Assembly (NCBI GenBank): GCA_017416345.1 | Contig: JAFQCR010000014.1 | Coordinates: forward strand, 1-64,000 | Origin: Clostridia bacterium | GTDB taxonomy: Bacteria; Bacillota; Clostridia; Oscillospirales; Acutalibacteraceae | Reading direction: 5' to 3' | DNA: 64,000 nucleotides | In this document: piece after piece, positions 1-8,162 of the stretch | Numbering within the stretch: the first letter of the stretch is position 1 | Layout: the number at the start of each line of letters is the position of its first letter | Translations under genes and position numbers: made by a program | The notes under the pieces: model-generated | Database searches by the model: none | What the model saw: only the letters and a program-made list of their open reading frames with translations | Told to the model about the DNA's origin: nothing

Positions 1-19
1 CTCAAGGGGAAGGGGAAGA

Positions 20-66
20 CTCTCCCATAAAATGGGAGAGATGTCTGCGTAGCAGACAGAGAGGGA
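20..66 (+). repeat. Two-hairpin intergenic repeat, copy a
   Basis: A first hairpin (CTCTCCCAT at 20-28 pairing with ATGGGAGAG at 32-40) is followed by a second (GTCTGC/GCAGAC, 43-57) and then GAGAGGG. The same plan recurs at 10947, 29819, 29885 (inverted) and 61220 with different second-stem sequences. No coding sequence lies in 1-303. Confidence 0.7.
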
Positions 67-149
67 CGGGTCGGTAGACCGCCGAACGGCGGTGGATGAG
101 GTGAACATCGCCACAAAAGGCTGTAAACGATACAATACAGTAGGCTCAC

Positions 150-246
150 GGCGGACCGCCCGGGAGGTCGGTCCCTACAAAATATTTCAAGGCTTGAATT
201 GTAGGGGACGGCGCCTACGACGTCCCGAAATCTGACCGTCCCCTTT
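150..246. repeat. GTAGGG-type palindromic repeat, copy a
   Basis: The segment holds a half element ending GGTCGGTCCCTACA (about 166-179) and a second one opening with TTGTAGGGGACGG (about 198-210). Related elements with terminal inverted repeats lie at 10816-10864 and 17767-17845. They look like small non-coding dispersed repeats. Confidence 0.55.
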
Positions 247-275
247 ATCTCCAAAATAAAATCATTCAAAATTTT

Positions 276-299
276 AGCGGTTGGGGTGACCCAACCGCT
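276..299 (-). terminator. Hairpin after the OGG1-type gene
   Basis: A perfect 10-bp stem (AGCGGTTGGG/CCCAACCGCT) lies five bases beyond the stop of the minus-strand glycosylase gene. It is followed on that strand by AAAATTTT. A weak rho-independent terminator is likely. Confidence 0.6.
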
Positions 300-303
300 T
301 GTT

Positions 304-1152
304 TTATGCGTTTTGTTTTCTGATGTAATTGAAAAGATACTGCTGGGCGATGCCGGCATACGGTGCGGCGCATTCGGGGAAATGTCCGTCAAAATATTCC
401 TCCAAGGCTCGCTTTATCCACACATCCTTCGGCAGGGCGTCAATGCGCTGAAAGCCGAAAAGCAGGGTGCAATCGGCAACCTTTACGCCGACGCCCGTTA
501 TTTTCATCAGCTCGGCACGTGCGGTATCGGTATCGGCAGTCGAGATGAGCTCAAGATCAATACCGCCGTTCAAATATTTTCTTGCACCGTCGATTATATA
601 CCTTGCTCTGAAGCCGCTACGGACAGGTGCGAGATCTTCGGGGTCCAAAGCGGCGATTTTTTCGGCCGAAGGGAAGGTGTAGCCACCTCCGCTCAACGGT
701 TCACCGAAATGCTCACACAACCGCTCAACAATGCCCATTATACGGGGGATATTGTTGTTCTGCGAAATGATAAAGGAGCACAAAGCCTCCCATTTATCCT
801 GCTTCAATATTCTTATGCCGCTGTTTTCTTTGGCGGCATTTTTTAATGTCTCGTTTTCCGAAATAATGTTAATAATAGCACCGTAGTCACGGTCGATGTC
901 AAGATAACCGCGCCACTTGGCTTCATATTCGTCCAGGGTGCAGTCATACAGCGTGATCACGCCGTCATTTCGGCCCACACGCAGTTTTCTGCCCAAGGCG
1001 ATACCGACCCAGGTATTATCATCCAAGGCCTGCCAGCGAAAAGCCTGGCCGCAATCAAAGGTCTCCTTGAGCCCGAAATGTTCGACCCCGAAAACTAAAA
1101 CATTGCCGTCCTTTTCTTTGGCATACGGTTGGTATTTTTTCATCAAAGTCAC
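304..1152 (-). CDS. ogg: 8-oxoguanine DNA glycosylase/AP lyase (OGG1 type)
   Basis: This 282-residue protein resembles bacterial OGG1-family base-excision repair enzymes, which remove 8-oxoguanine opposite C and nick the strand by beta-elimination. It has the N-terminal OGG domain followed by a helix-hairpin-helix GPD domain. The QNNN motif at 131-134 matches the damage-recognition asparagines. Lys224 in GVGVKVADC is the expected Schiff-base lysine, and Asp243 in LPKDVW is the expected catalytic aspartate. The chosen start lies in an MTLMKK context, and Met4 is a possible alternative. The gene stands alone, with a hairpin after it and AT-rich DNA before it. Confidence 0.88.
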   Translation of the reverse strand: MTLMKKYQPYAKEKDGNVLVFGVEHFGLKETFDCGQAFRWQALDDNTWVGIALGRKLRVGRNDGVITLYDCTLDEYEAKWRGYLDIDRDYGAIINIISENETLKNAAKENSGIRILKQDKWEALCSFIISQNNNIPRIMGIVERLCEHFGEPLSGGGYTFPSAEKIAALDPEDLAPVRSGFRARYIIDGARKYLNGGIDLELISTADTDTARAELMKITGVGVKVADCTLLFGFQRIDALPKDVWIKRALEEYFDGHFPECAAPYAGIAQQYLFNYIRKQNA

Positions 1153-1243
1153 CCCATTTACATGAACAAATTATACACGATTCTAAGTAACAAATCAATC
1201 GCCAATGTCAAGCAAATTTTTCAAGTGTTTACAATTTGTAGGG

Positions 1244-1268
1244 TTACATAAAACCGTAAATTATGTAA
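1244..1268. other. 8-bp inverted repeat TTACATAA/TTATGTAA
   Basis: TTACATAA (1244-1251) and TTATGTAA (1261-1268) form a perfect inverted repeat in the 308-base gap between the glycosylase and the next gene. It could be an operator or a small hairpin. No partner regulator is recognised. Confidence 0.3.
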
Positions 1269-1309
1269 AGATGGGTCGAAACAGGGGCATAAACCAATAG
1301 TTTTTAGAC

Positions 1310-1330
1310 TTTTCCACAGAGTTATCCACA
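1310..1330 (+). promoter_or_regulatory. Paired DnaA-box-like sites
   Basis: TTATCCACA at 1322-1330 is a perfect DnaA box. TTTTCCACA at 1310-1318 differs from it by one base. AT-rich DNA follows. The arrangement resembles part of a DnaA-box cluster, but no dnaA or dnaN gene is nearby, so a regulatory DnaA site is more likely than an origin. Confidence 0.4.
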
Positions 1331-1390
1331 AATATTATGTAAACCAGAAGTTACAAAACGTATTATTTTATAAAATTTGAAAAATTTTCC

Positions 1391-1419
1391 TTGACAAAGT
1401 ATTAAAGACAGTTTATCTG
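1391..1419 (+). promoter_or_regulatory. Sigma-A-like promoter for the 95-residue membrane protein
   Basis: TTGACA (1391-1396), a 17-base spacer and TATCTG (1414-1419) lie 41 bases before the start codon. The -35 is perfect and the -10 is weak. Confidence 0.45.
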
Positions 1420-1460
1420 TCAAAAATAGCGTTGACCTGATATAAAAGGGAGGACGTACC

Positions 1461-1748
1461 ATGCTAAGAGGGGTCAACAAAAGAATAATAGAGGTAAACG
1501 ATACGGGCAGTGAAATGTTTGAAAAGGCGTTGTTTTTTGTGAAAAGCGGCAAAGATATTTCGGACGAAAGGCTTGAAAAGGAGGCGCACCGTATTATCGG
1601 CTCATATTTTGCCTCCGATACCCAAAAGGAGCATAAGGGTTATTTGAGATATACCGAAGAAAAACGCAAAAGAAGGCTTATTTTCGGTTTCTTTTGCGGT
1701 GCTGTAGCTTTTCTTTTGGCGGCGGCAGGGGCGTGGCTTTATTTTTAA
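1461..1748 (+). CDS. Small conserved membrane protein upstream of spoIIGA
   Basis: This 95-residue protein has a polar N-terminal half (GVNKRIIEVND, then FEKALFFV) and one hydrophobic segment at about 74-94 after a basic run (EEKRKRR). It should be a single-pass protein with its N-terminus in the cytoplasm. I know similar small proteins of unknown role from other clostridia but cannot name a function. GGGAGG at 1448-1453 stands seven bases before the ATG and fixes the start. It sits 83 bases before spoIIGA in the same direction, so a sporulation link is possible but unproven. Confidence 0.7.
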   Translation: MLRGVNKRIIEVNDTGSEMFEKALFFVKSGKDISDERLEKEAHRIIGSYFASDTQKEHKGYLRYTEEKRKRRLIFGFFCGAVAFLLAAAGAWLYF

Positions 1749-1772
1749 AATTTAATGCACATCTACCACGGT

Positions 1773-1806
1773 TTTACAAATTTCGATAAGCCGGAAGGTC
1801 TATAAT
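1773..1806 (+). promoter_or_regulatory. spoIIG-like promoter with 22-bp spacer
   Basis: TTTACA (1773-1778) and a perfect TATAAT (1801-1806) are 22 bases apart. This is the unusual spacing known for the Spo0A-activated spoIIG promoter of Bacillus subtilis. TTTCGATAA (1781-1789), read on the minus strand, is one base from the core 0A box. Assignment as a Spo0A target is inference. Confidence 0.5.
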
Positions 1807-1830
1807 ATTACCGTAACTTTTTTTGAAACG

Positions 1831-2694
1831 GTGATGGGTGTGGTAATATACGTAGACATTCTTATTTTTTTGAACACGGTCGTTGATTATCTTATCTTAA
1901 GTGCGACCGAAACTTTGTGCAAAACAAAAATGCCGTTTTTAAGAAAGCTTTCGGCGGCATTTTTGTCGGCGCTTACTTCGCTTTACATATTTTTGCCTGC
2001 ACTACCTTTTGCGGTTGAATTGCTGATGAGGCTGTTTTCATCGGTGTTGGCCGTAACGGTCGGCTTTGGCTTTGGCGGCATAAAAAGGTATATGCGCCGT
2101 ATCTTCACATTTTACGCCGCATCTTTTATATACGCAGGGCTTATGAGTGCTATATATATGCTTCTGAAGCCCTCCAAAATGTCGGTAAACAATGGTGTTG
2201 TTTATTTTGATATTTCACCGCTTGTGCTGATAACAGTGTCTTTTGTGATATATCTTACCATTGTGGTTGCCAAAAAGCTGTTTGGCAAAGAAGCTCCCAC
2301 CGCCGACCGATGCGAGATCTGCTTGGTATTCCAAAGTCAAACGGTAAACTGCACGGCAATGGTAGATTCGGGACACACTCTGCACGACGGCTTTGGGAAC
2401 TGTGCCGTTATAATAATTGAACAAACTGTTGCCGAACAGCTTTTCGGTGAAAAGAATACGGAAAGTATGCTGAAATTAGATCCGCCCGAGGACCTTAAGC
2501 TTACGGTCAATTTCAGAGTCGTTCCGATAAGATCGGTGGCAGGTGAAAAGTTGTTACCGGCTGTTAAAATCAAAAGTGCCGAGGTTACTTACGACGGCCG
2601 TAGGATAACGCTTGAAAAACCGTTGACCGTGCTGACCGAGAACCGTTTGGGCGATGATTATTCGGCCATAATCTCTCCCGAAATTTTAACTTGA
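1831..2694 (+). CDS. spoIIGA: Sigma-E processing peptidase SpoIIGA
   Basis: This is the membrane-embedded aspartic protease that cleaves pro-sigma-E in the mother cell during sporulation. The first 150 residues form about five transmembrane segments. The C-terminal half carries the protease-like domain with Asp179 in MVDSGHTLHD, matching the family VDSG catalytic motif. The 287-residue length is close to the family norm. Start is uncertain: GTG at 1831 is followed at once by ATG at 1834 and there is no clear ribosome binding site. The stop lies 12 bases before the likely sigE start, so the two should be co-transcribed. Confidence 0.93.
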   Translation: MMGVVIYVDILIFLNTVVDYLILSATETLCKTKMPFLRKLSAAFLSALTSLYIFLPALPFAVELLMRLFSSVLAVTVGFGFGGIKRYMRRIFTFYAASFIYAGLMSAIYMLLKPSKMSVNNGVVYFDISPLVLITVSFVIYLTIVVAKKLFGKEAPTADRCEICLVFQSQTVNCTAMVDSGHTLHDGFGNCAVIIIEQTVAEQLFGEKNTESMLKLDPPEDLKLTVNFRVVPIRSVAGEKLLPAVKIKSAEVTYDGRRITLEKPLTVLTENRLGDDYSAIISPEILT

Positions 2695-2706
2695 AAGGTG
2701 ATCAGA

Positions 2707-3429
2707 ATGAAGATAATCTCTACAAAAATACATACAATAATCCGAAATATTTTAAAGAGATTGGGACTTATAAACTCCAGCTTTTACATAAACGGACCCG
2801 AGACCTTGCCCGAACCGCTGTCGGCTGAAGGTGAGGCTGAGGTGATGGCGTTGCTATCCACCGAAAGGGCGGAATATGCCAAAGAACAGCTTATAGTGCA
2901 CAACTTGAGGCTTGTTGTGTATATCGCACGAAAATACGATGCCGCAGGCGCTTCGGTGGAGGATCTTATATCCATCGGCACCATAGGGCTTATAAAGGCC
3001 GTCAACACCTTTTGCCCCGAGCGCAATATCAAGCTTGCCACCTATGCTTCAAGGTGCATAGAAAACGAAATTCTGATGTATATGCGGAAATCTACCGTTT
3101 TAAAGACCGAAATATCTATTGATGAGCCGCTCAATGTTGATTGGGACGGCAATGAGCTTTTGCTATCCGACATCCTTGGCAGCGACGGCAACGAGGTCGG
3201 CGGCAGGGTGGAGCAGGAGGACGAAAAACGCCTTTTGAATATTTTGATTTTGCGGCTTGATGACCGTGAACGTGAAATTATGAATATGCGGTTCGGTTTA
3301 AGCGGACAAAAGGAGCACACACAAAAGGAGGTGGCCGATATTCTCGGCATTTCGCAATCGTATATCTCACGGTTGGAAAAACGGATAATAGCACGGCTGA
3401 AAAAGGAAATGGAACGGTCGTACATATAA
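2707..3429 (+). CDS. sigE: Sporulation sigma factor SigE
   Basis: This is the mother-cell early sporulation sigma factor, made as a pro-protein and cleaved by the SpoIIGA encoded just upstream. Sigma-70 region 2 lies at about 70-125 (NLRLVVYIARKYD, then GTIGLIKAV and a CIENEILMYMR recognition segment). Region 4 carries a helix-turn-helix at about 205-230 (QKEVADILGISQSYISR). The EPLNVDWDGNELLL stretch is typical of SigE and SigK. I use ATG 2707 because AAGGTG stands just before it, giving 240 residues, near the 239 of B. subtilis. The gene order matches the classic spoIIG operon, but sigG does not follow. Confidence 0.95.
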   Translation: MKIISTKIHTIIRNILKRLGLINSSFYINGPETLPEPLSAEGEAEVMALLSTERAEYAKEQLIVHNLRLVVYIARKYDAAGASVEDLISIGTIGLIKAVNTFCPERNIKLATYASRCIENEILMYMRKSTVLKTEISIDEPLNVDWDGNELLLSDILGSDGNEVGGRVEQEDEKRLLNILILRLDDREREIMNMRFGLSGQKEHTQKEVADILGISQSYISRLEKRIIARLKKEMERSYI

Positions 3430-3435
3430 AAAATT

Positions 3436-3461
3436 CCCCTTCAAGCTTTGCTTTGAAGGGG
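3436..3461. terminator. Bidirectional terminator between sigE and the amidase gene
   Basis: A CCCCTTCAA/TTGAAGGGG stem is flanked by A-rich sequence on one side and a T-run on the other. It can end both sigE and the converging minus-strand amidase transcript. Confidence 0.8.
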
Positions 3462-3469
3462 ATTTGTTT

Positions 3470-6400
3470 TTATTCGGCGGTCGATGTGCTCACGGATTCG
3501 GTTACGGATTCTGTTGAGGATCCCGTTGTTGATCCGGTTGAAGAATCGGTGCTTGACTCGGTCGAGGAGGTGTCCGATCCGGTGCCGCCTTGGGGAACGC
3601 TCGGCTTGGGATCGGTGAGCTGTACCGAAACGAAGTAGTCAACGATACCCTTTGTCAGCGCCTTGGCACACTCGTTGTTGAAATCGTCACGGATCATATC
3701 GGAGTATTCCTCGGCGTTGGTGATAAAGCCGTTCTCGGTTAGCACAACGGGGCAATCGGTCTGACGTGCAGTGTAGAAATAATGCCACTTAACACCGCTC
3801 CATTTTGTCTTTTTATAAAGCTTTCCGTCACCGTGGAACGGATTGGAGCTGTTATAGATAGCGGTCAATTCTTCCGAGGTATAATTGTAAATGGCATCAT
3901 TTACACGCTTGGCTGCATCGGCCGAGAAGGCGTTGAAATGGTATGAGTTAAAGGCTCTCGGCGAAGATGAGCTTGATGCGTTTCGGTGTATAGCGATACA
4001 GTAATCCGCTTTAACATCACGCAAAAGCTTCATTCGCTGGTCGGAGGATGGGTTTTCGTTGTTATTATCACGGGTCATATAGACCGTTGCACCAAGCGAC
4101 TCCAACTGTGCCTTGATCTTCTGTGCGAGAGTAAGATTGAGCTGTGATTCGTTATACTTGCCGTGGCTTCCGACAGCTCCCACGTCGTTTCCGCCGTGAC
4201 CGACGTCTATGGCAACTATCACGCCGTCAAGTCGGTAGCCGTAGGGGTTGGTGCTGTCAAGCGTTATAACGGCAGGATTAAGGAACGAGAACACAAGCTG
4301 CCCTTTGTCGTTATACTCGGCGCTCCAGCCGTAGAACATACCTTTTCTTCTTAAATACAAGCGCAAGGTAAAGCTCTTGTCCTTATCGTTTTTGATCCAC
4401 TCGGCCTTTTTGAAAACGGGATCGTTTTCGGGGATGGTGAAATCGCCGTTCAGCACGGTTGCATAGCAGAAGGTGATCTCAACATACTCAAAGGTAGCAG
4501 AGGATATGGTGTAATCGCGGTTGTTGCCCGAGCCCTCGTTGGTATACTTCTGAGGCTTGAGGTCAAGCTTGAAGGGTGCCTTCCACAAAACGTCAAGCGT
4601 CAGCTGTGTGTGCCGACCTGTGTTGCTGATGCCCTGAACGGTCAGCTCGTTGTGGTCGGGAAGGGTGCCTTTGTAGGTCTTAAGCGTGGCAATTCCCTTG
4701 GAAGAGGTGGTGTAGACCATATTGCCGTAACGGAGCTTTTTAAGCTTACCGCCGCTTGAAGAAGCATCTCCAACACAGTAGTCCACCGTGCCCTTGGGCA
4801 GGTAGTTGTTGGTGGGTCTTGAATAGTCGTCGTTGTCGGTCGAGGTGAAGGTCTCGGCCTGCCAGCTGATGACCTCACCGATCTCATACTGCTTTTCACG
4901 TTCCTCATGGATAATGGTAATGTTTCCGCCGCTTTCGGTCTCGTTTCCGAAATCTGATTTAGCGGTGAATTTAACCTTACCGAGCGAAACATCCTCGTCG
5001 TAAACGGTCGGCAGATCGATACGTCCCGAAAAATTGCTGTACTCGGTGGCTTGTCCGCTTTCGTCAAGTATAGGCTCCTCGGTCAAGGTCACGGTGTTGC
5101 TGCCCAAGGTTGCGGTCACCTTACTGCCCGACAGAGCAACACAGCCGACAAGCAGCACGGAGCGGCTGGGCAGACTTTGCTTTTGAGTGGGCGAAATGCT
5201 CTTTATAACCAGTTTTTTGTAGGTTATATTATAGGTCTCCTTAACGCCTTTATGCTCAAGCACAAAGGTGTTTGTGCCAAGGTCAAGTGTAAGGTCAAGC
5301 GAAAAATAACCGAGCTCGGTCCTTTCAAGCTCCTTGCCGTTGAGCGTGAGCTTAAAAGAGGGGTCGGATGCACCCGAAAGTATGACCGTACTGTCGTAGG
5401 TGGTAAATTTCTTTTTCTCGGGACGTGACACAGTAAGGTCCTTCAGAACATAATCGTCGGCCCATTGGTTGGCAAAATATTTTTTAACAGCCTCTCGGCT
5501 TTCGGTCTTGTCGTTTGCAAAATCGTTCCAGCCGTCGATCGTCAGACCGCTCACCTCAAGGGTATCAAGCACCTGAAGTTGACTTAATATCTGGTCGGTC
5601 TTTTCCCAGCCCTTTTCACCGCTACCGATCTTGCTGTAATCAAGCTTGCAGTAAACATCCTTTGTCTTTTCAAGCTCGGTACGCCAGCCTTCAAAATAGG
5701 TCATAAAGCTTATGTCGTCGGTCTCGGTAGAGTAGGGGTCAAACACCGAAACAAAGTCTATAAAGTTACCGTTAAACCATTGCTTGACGTTAAAGATGGC
5801 TTCCTGCGGCGTTGCTGTGTCGTTTATTTCAACACCGGTGTAAAGCGAGGCATCGGCCTTGGCAACGGCAAAATACATATCACGCATTGCCATCGACATA
5901 ACGCTTTTAAGCTTAAGCTCGGAAGTGCCCTCGGGCATTTCCGAGGAAAGAATGTAACAGTTTTTTAGCAGTACGGCGTCGGAATAGCTGCCGATATTTC
6001 TGTCCGACAAGACCGCACAGATACGCTCAAGCTCCACGCTGTCGGCAAGACCCTTTTTTGTGAGCGCCTTAAGGTCAACGGCGGTTATGACCGATAAATT
6101 AAGCGATTTTGCATAAAGGTATATATCCTTTAAAAGGTCGCCTGCCTCGGCGCTGAAAAGTTCGGTCTTAAATATCAGACCGTCCTTGTAATTAAGCGTC
6201 AGCTCGATGGAGTCAAAACCGTCGGCCTTGATGCTGTCAAGCGTCTGTCTGATGCTGATCATCGGGTCTTCGGGCAGGGTCTCTTCTAAAAGGATATCCT
6301 CGCCCGGTACCAGGGAAACCGAGGTGAAATCGTCAAGTCGGATCTTTTCTACAATGGTGGGCGTAGGGTCGGGATCGGGCTCGGGACTTGAAACCACAGA

Positions 6401-6547
6401 GCTTGTGTTAGCCGGTATATCATTGTTGTCGGATTTCGTCAGGGAAAAGATACCCACGGCCGCCGACGAAATGATAACGGTCAGCACCAGCAATATCGGT
6501 ACTATAAGCTTAAGATTTAAGATCTTCTTTTGGGGTCGTTCGCTCAT
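3470..6547 (-). CDS. Secreted N-acetylmuramoyl-L-alanine amidase with a long N-terminal region
   Basis: This 1025-residue protein is anchored by one transmembrane segment at about 13-34. The C-terminal Amidase_3 domain (about 774-975) should cut the bond between MurNAc and the stem peptide. Zinc ligands His784 (DVGHGG), Glu800 (YNES) and His854 (AIHRNA) and the catalytic Glu938 (TENGF) are visible. Residues of about 60-370 read like a degenerate TIM barrel, possibly related to the GHL10 protein upstream (inference). Residues 390-770 look like beta-rich linker domains. The tail is Ser/Thr-rich. The start is four bases after the upstream stop and has a GGAG site, so the two genes form an operon. 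Confidence 0.87.
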   Translation of the reverse strand: MSERPQKKILNLKLIVPILLVLTVIISSAAVGIFSLTKSDNNDIPANTSSVVSSPEPDPDPTPTIVEKIRLDDFTSVSLVPGEDILLEETLPEDPMISIRQTLDSIKADGFDSIELTLNYKDGLIFKTELFSAEAGDLLKDIYLYAKSLNLSVITAVDLKALTKKGLADSVELERICAVLSDRNIGSYSDAVLLKNCYILSSEMPEGTSELKLKSVMSMAMRDMYFAVAKADASLYTGVEINDTATPQEAIFNVKQWFNGNFIDFVSVFDPYSTETDDISFMTYFEGWRTELEKTKDVYCKLDYSKIGSGEKGWEKTDQILSQLQVLDTLEVSGLTIDGWNDFANDKTESREAVKKYFANQWADDYVLKDLTVSRPEKKKFTTYDSTVILSGASDPSFKLTLNGKELERTELGYFSLDLTLDLGTNTFVLEHKGVKETYNITYKKLVIKSISPTQKQSLPSRSVLLVGCVALSGSKVTATLGSNTVTLTEEPILDESGQATEYSNFSGRIDLPTVYDEDVSLGKVKFTAKSDFGNETESGGNITIIHEEREKQYEIGEVISWQAETFTSTDNDDYSRPTNNYLPKGTVDYCVGDASSSGGKLKKLRYGNMVYTTSSKGIATLKTYKGTLPDHNELTVQGISNTGRHTQLTLDVLWKAPFKLDLKPQKYTNEGSGNNRDYTISSATFEYVEITFCYATVLNGDFTIPENDPVFKKAEWIKNDKDKSFTLRLYLRRKGMFYGWSAEYNDKGQLVFSFLNPAVITLDSTNPYGYRLDGVIVAIDVGHGGNDVGAVGSHGKYNESQLNLTLAQKIKAQLESLGATVYMTRDNNNENPSSDQRMKLLRDVKADYCIAIHRNASSSSSPRAFNSYHFNAFSADAAKRVNDAIYNYTSEELTAIYNSSNPFHGDGKLYKKTKWSGVKWHYFYTARQTDCPVVLTENGFITNAEEYSDMIRDDFNNECAKALTKGIVDYFVSVQLTDPKPSVPQGGTGSDTSSTESSTDSSTGSTTGSSTESVTESVSTSTAE

Positions 6548-6551
6548 TTTT

Positions 6552-8066
6552 TTACTCCTGCCTCGCAGACACCAAAGCCTGCTTGAAGTTTTCCTTTTGT
6601 TTTATATTCAATTCGTCATCCGAAAAAAGAGACGAATATGCAAACACAAATACGCCGTCACAGCCCTTTTGCTTGGCGTCAAGCGTCTGTCTTGCAAGGA
6701 TATCATCCTCGGTCGTCCATTCACCGCTCCCGACATCGGCACTTGGGTCTCCGACCTTGTATGCCGCAAGGCCGATGTATATCTTAACATTTTCGGTGCG
6801 TTCCATCGACATCCAAAGGTTCAGCAAATAGTTGTATTTAATAGTGTCGCTGGGGTATTTATAACCAAAATACAATTGCGGGACGATATAGTCGATGTAG
6901 CCGTCGTTCTTCATCCATTTTTTAAGGTCGGCATATTTAAGGGTGTAGTTGTCGTCTATCCCTAACTTTGAAATGTGGTAGGACGGACTTACGCCGAAGA
7001 GTAAGCTGCTGTCGGCCGATTTGACCGCACGGTACATACCCTGCACCAAGGTGCTGACATTGTTTCTGCGCCAATCGCCCAATGAAAGCTGACCGCCCTT
7101 TGATACGTAACCGTCATATTCGGGTTTGTCAAAGCCGTCGCCTACGGGGGTGTCGGAAGGGTAGAAGTAGTCGTCAATATGTATTCCGTCTACGTCATAG
7201 TTCTGGACTATCTCACGCACACCGTCCAAAATAAGCTTTTGCACCTCGGGGACGGCAGGGTTAAAATAAAGCCGTTTGTCCCATGTCAGCACGTTACGGT
7301 CGTTTTCAGGATCGTCGTCCTCCAGCCACACACGTGCAGGATGGCTTTGAGCCAACGTTGTAATATCGGTGGTACCTATCGTGATGCGATAGGGGTTGAG
7401 CCAGGCGTGTATCTGAAGTCCGCGCTCGTGCGCCGCCTTGACCATATACTCCAAAGCATCGTAGCCGGGGTCCTTGCCCTGTGTACCTGTCAGCACCGAG
7501 CTCATAGGAAAATAGCTTGAATAATATAAAGCATCGGCAAACGGACGAACCTGGCAAATAACGGCATCTGCACCTATTGACACGGCATCGTCAAACATTT
7601 TGTTGATCTTTTGCTTAAAAGTTGCGGCGTTGTCTTCTTTAAAGTCAAAGTCTATGTAAGAATACCATATTGCCGCCTCAAAAGATGGCTTGGGCTCAGG
7701 CTTGGGTTCGGGCTCGGGGGTTGAGGAGGTCTGCTCCTCAAAGGAAGCAAAGCCTTCGTCCGACGAGGTATTCTCATCCGAAGAGGTCGCCTGCTCGGAT
7801 GAAACGCTGTCCTCGCTTGAAGCAGCTTCAGAGGATGCGCCGTCCGATGAGGTCTGACCGCTTGAGGGACTGCTTATATCGGAGGACACCGTGTTTTGAG
7901 ATGTACTGCCGATACTGTTCAGCGAGGATGTACCGCCGACCGTGTCAACGCTGCCGTCACTTCGGACGATAAGCAGGCAGGCCACCAACGAAAGGCTGTA
8001 GATAACGGCAACCGTCAAGGCGATAAGCAGAACGGTGGCTCTTTTCAGTCGGTTGGTGTTGCTCAA
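6552..8066 (-). CDS. Membrane-anchored GHL10 (DUF187) glycoside hydrolase-like protein
   Basis: The 504-residue protein has an N-terminal membrane segment (about 10-35), a long Ser/Glu/Thr-rich spacer to about residue 125, and then a family-10-like glycoside hydrolase domain. Seen motifs include QVRPFADALYYS, HAWLNPYRI and a DGIHIDDYFYP active-site-like segment. The natural substrate of this family is not well known; cell-wall or envelope glycans are probable. I choose TTG 8066 because GGAGG lies eight bases before it, while the longer frame would put that GGAGG inside the coding region. It is the first gene of a two-gene unit with the amidase. Confidence 0.83.
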   Translation of the reverse strand: MSNTNRLKRATVLLIALTVAVIYSLSLVACLLIVRSDGSVDTVGGTSSLNSIGSTSQNTVSSDISSPSSGQTSSDGASSEAASSEDSVSSEQATSSDENTSSDEGFASFEEQTSSTPEPEPKPEPKPSFEAAIWYSYIDFDFKEDNAATFKQKINKMFDDAVSIGADAVICQVRPFADALYYSSYFPMSSVLTGTQGKDPGYDALEYMVKAAHERGLQIHAWLNPYRITIGTTDITTLAQSHPARVWLEDDDPENDRNVLTWDKRLYFNPAVPEVQKLILDGVREIVQNYDVDGIHIDDYFYPSDTPVGDGFDKPEYDGYVSKGGQLSLGDWRRNNVSTLVQGMYRAVKSADSSLLFGVSPSYHISKLGIDDNYTLKYADLKKWMKNDGYIDYIVPQLYFGYKYPSDTIKYNYLLNLWMSMERTENVKIYIGLAAYKVGDPSADVGSGEWTTEDDILARQTLDAKQKGCDGVFVFAYSSLFSDDELNIKQKENFKQALVSARQE

Positions 8067-8105
8067 AGCGGTATCCTCCAAAATAATAATTGAAATATAT
8101 ATTTA

Positions 8106-8134
8106 ATTATATTATAATATCTCTGAAATAACAA
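8106..8134 (-). promoter_or_regulatory. Promoter for the GHL10-amidase operon
   Basis: On the minus strand, TTGTTA (8134-8129) and a perfect TATAAT (8111-8106) are separated by 17 bases, about 40 bases before the TTG start. Confidence 0.55.
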
Positions 8135-8162
8135 TAGAAAATTTGAGAAAAAGAGTGTTCTT

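Noticed and set aside
1244..1400. Replication origin
   Set aside because: Only two DnaA-like boxes are seen and no dnaA, dnaN, rpmH or parA is nearby.
4163..4354. Small plus-strand ORFs across the amidase gene
   Set aside because: They are shadows of the amidase domain on the other strand.
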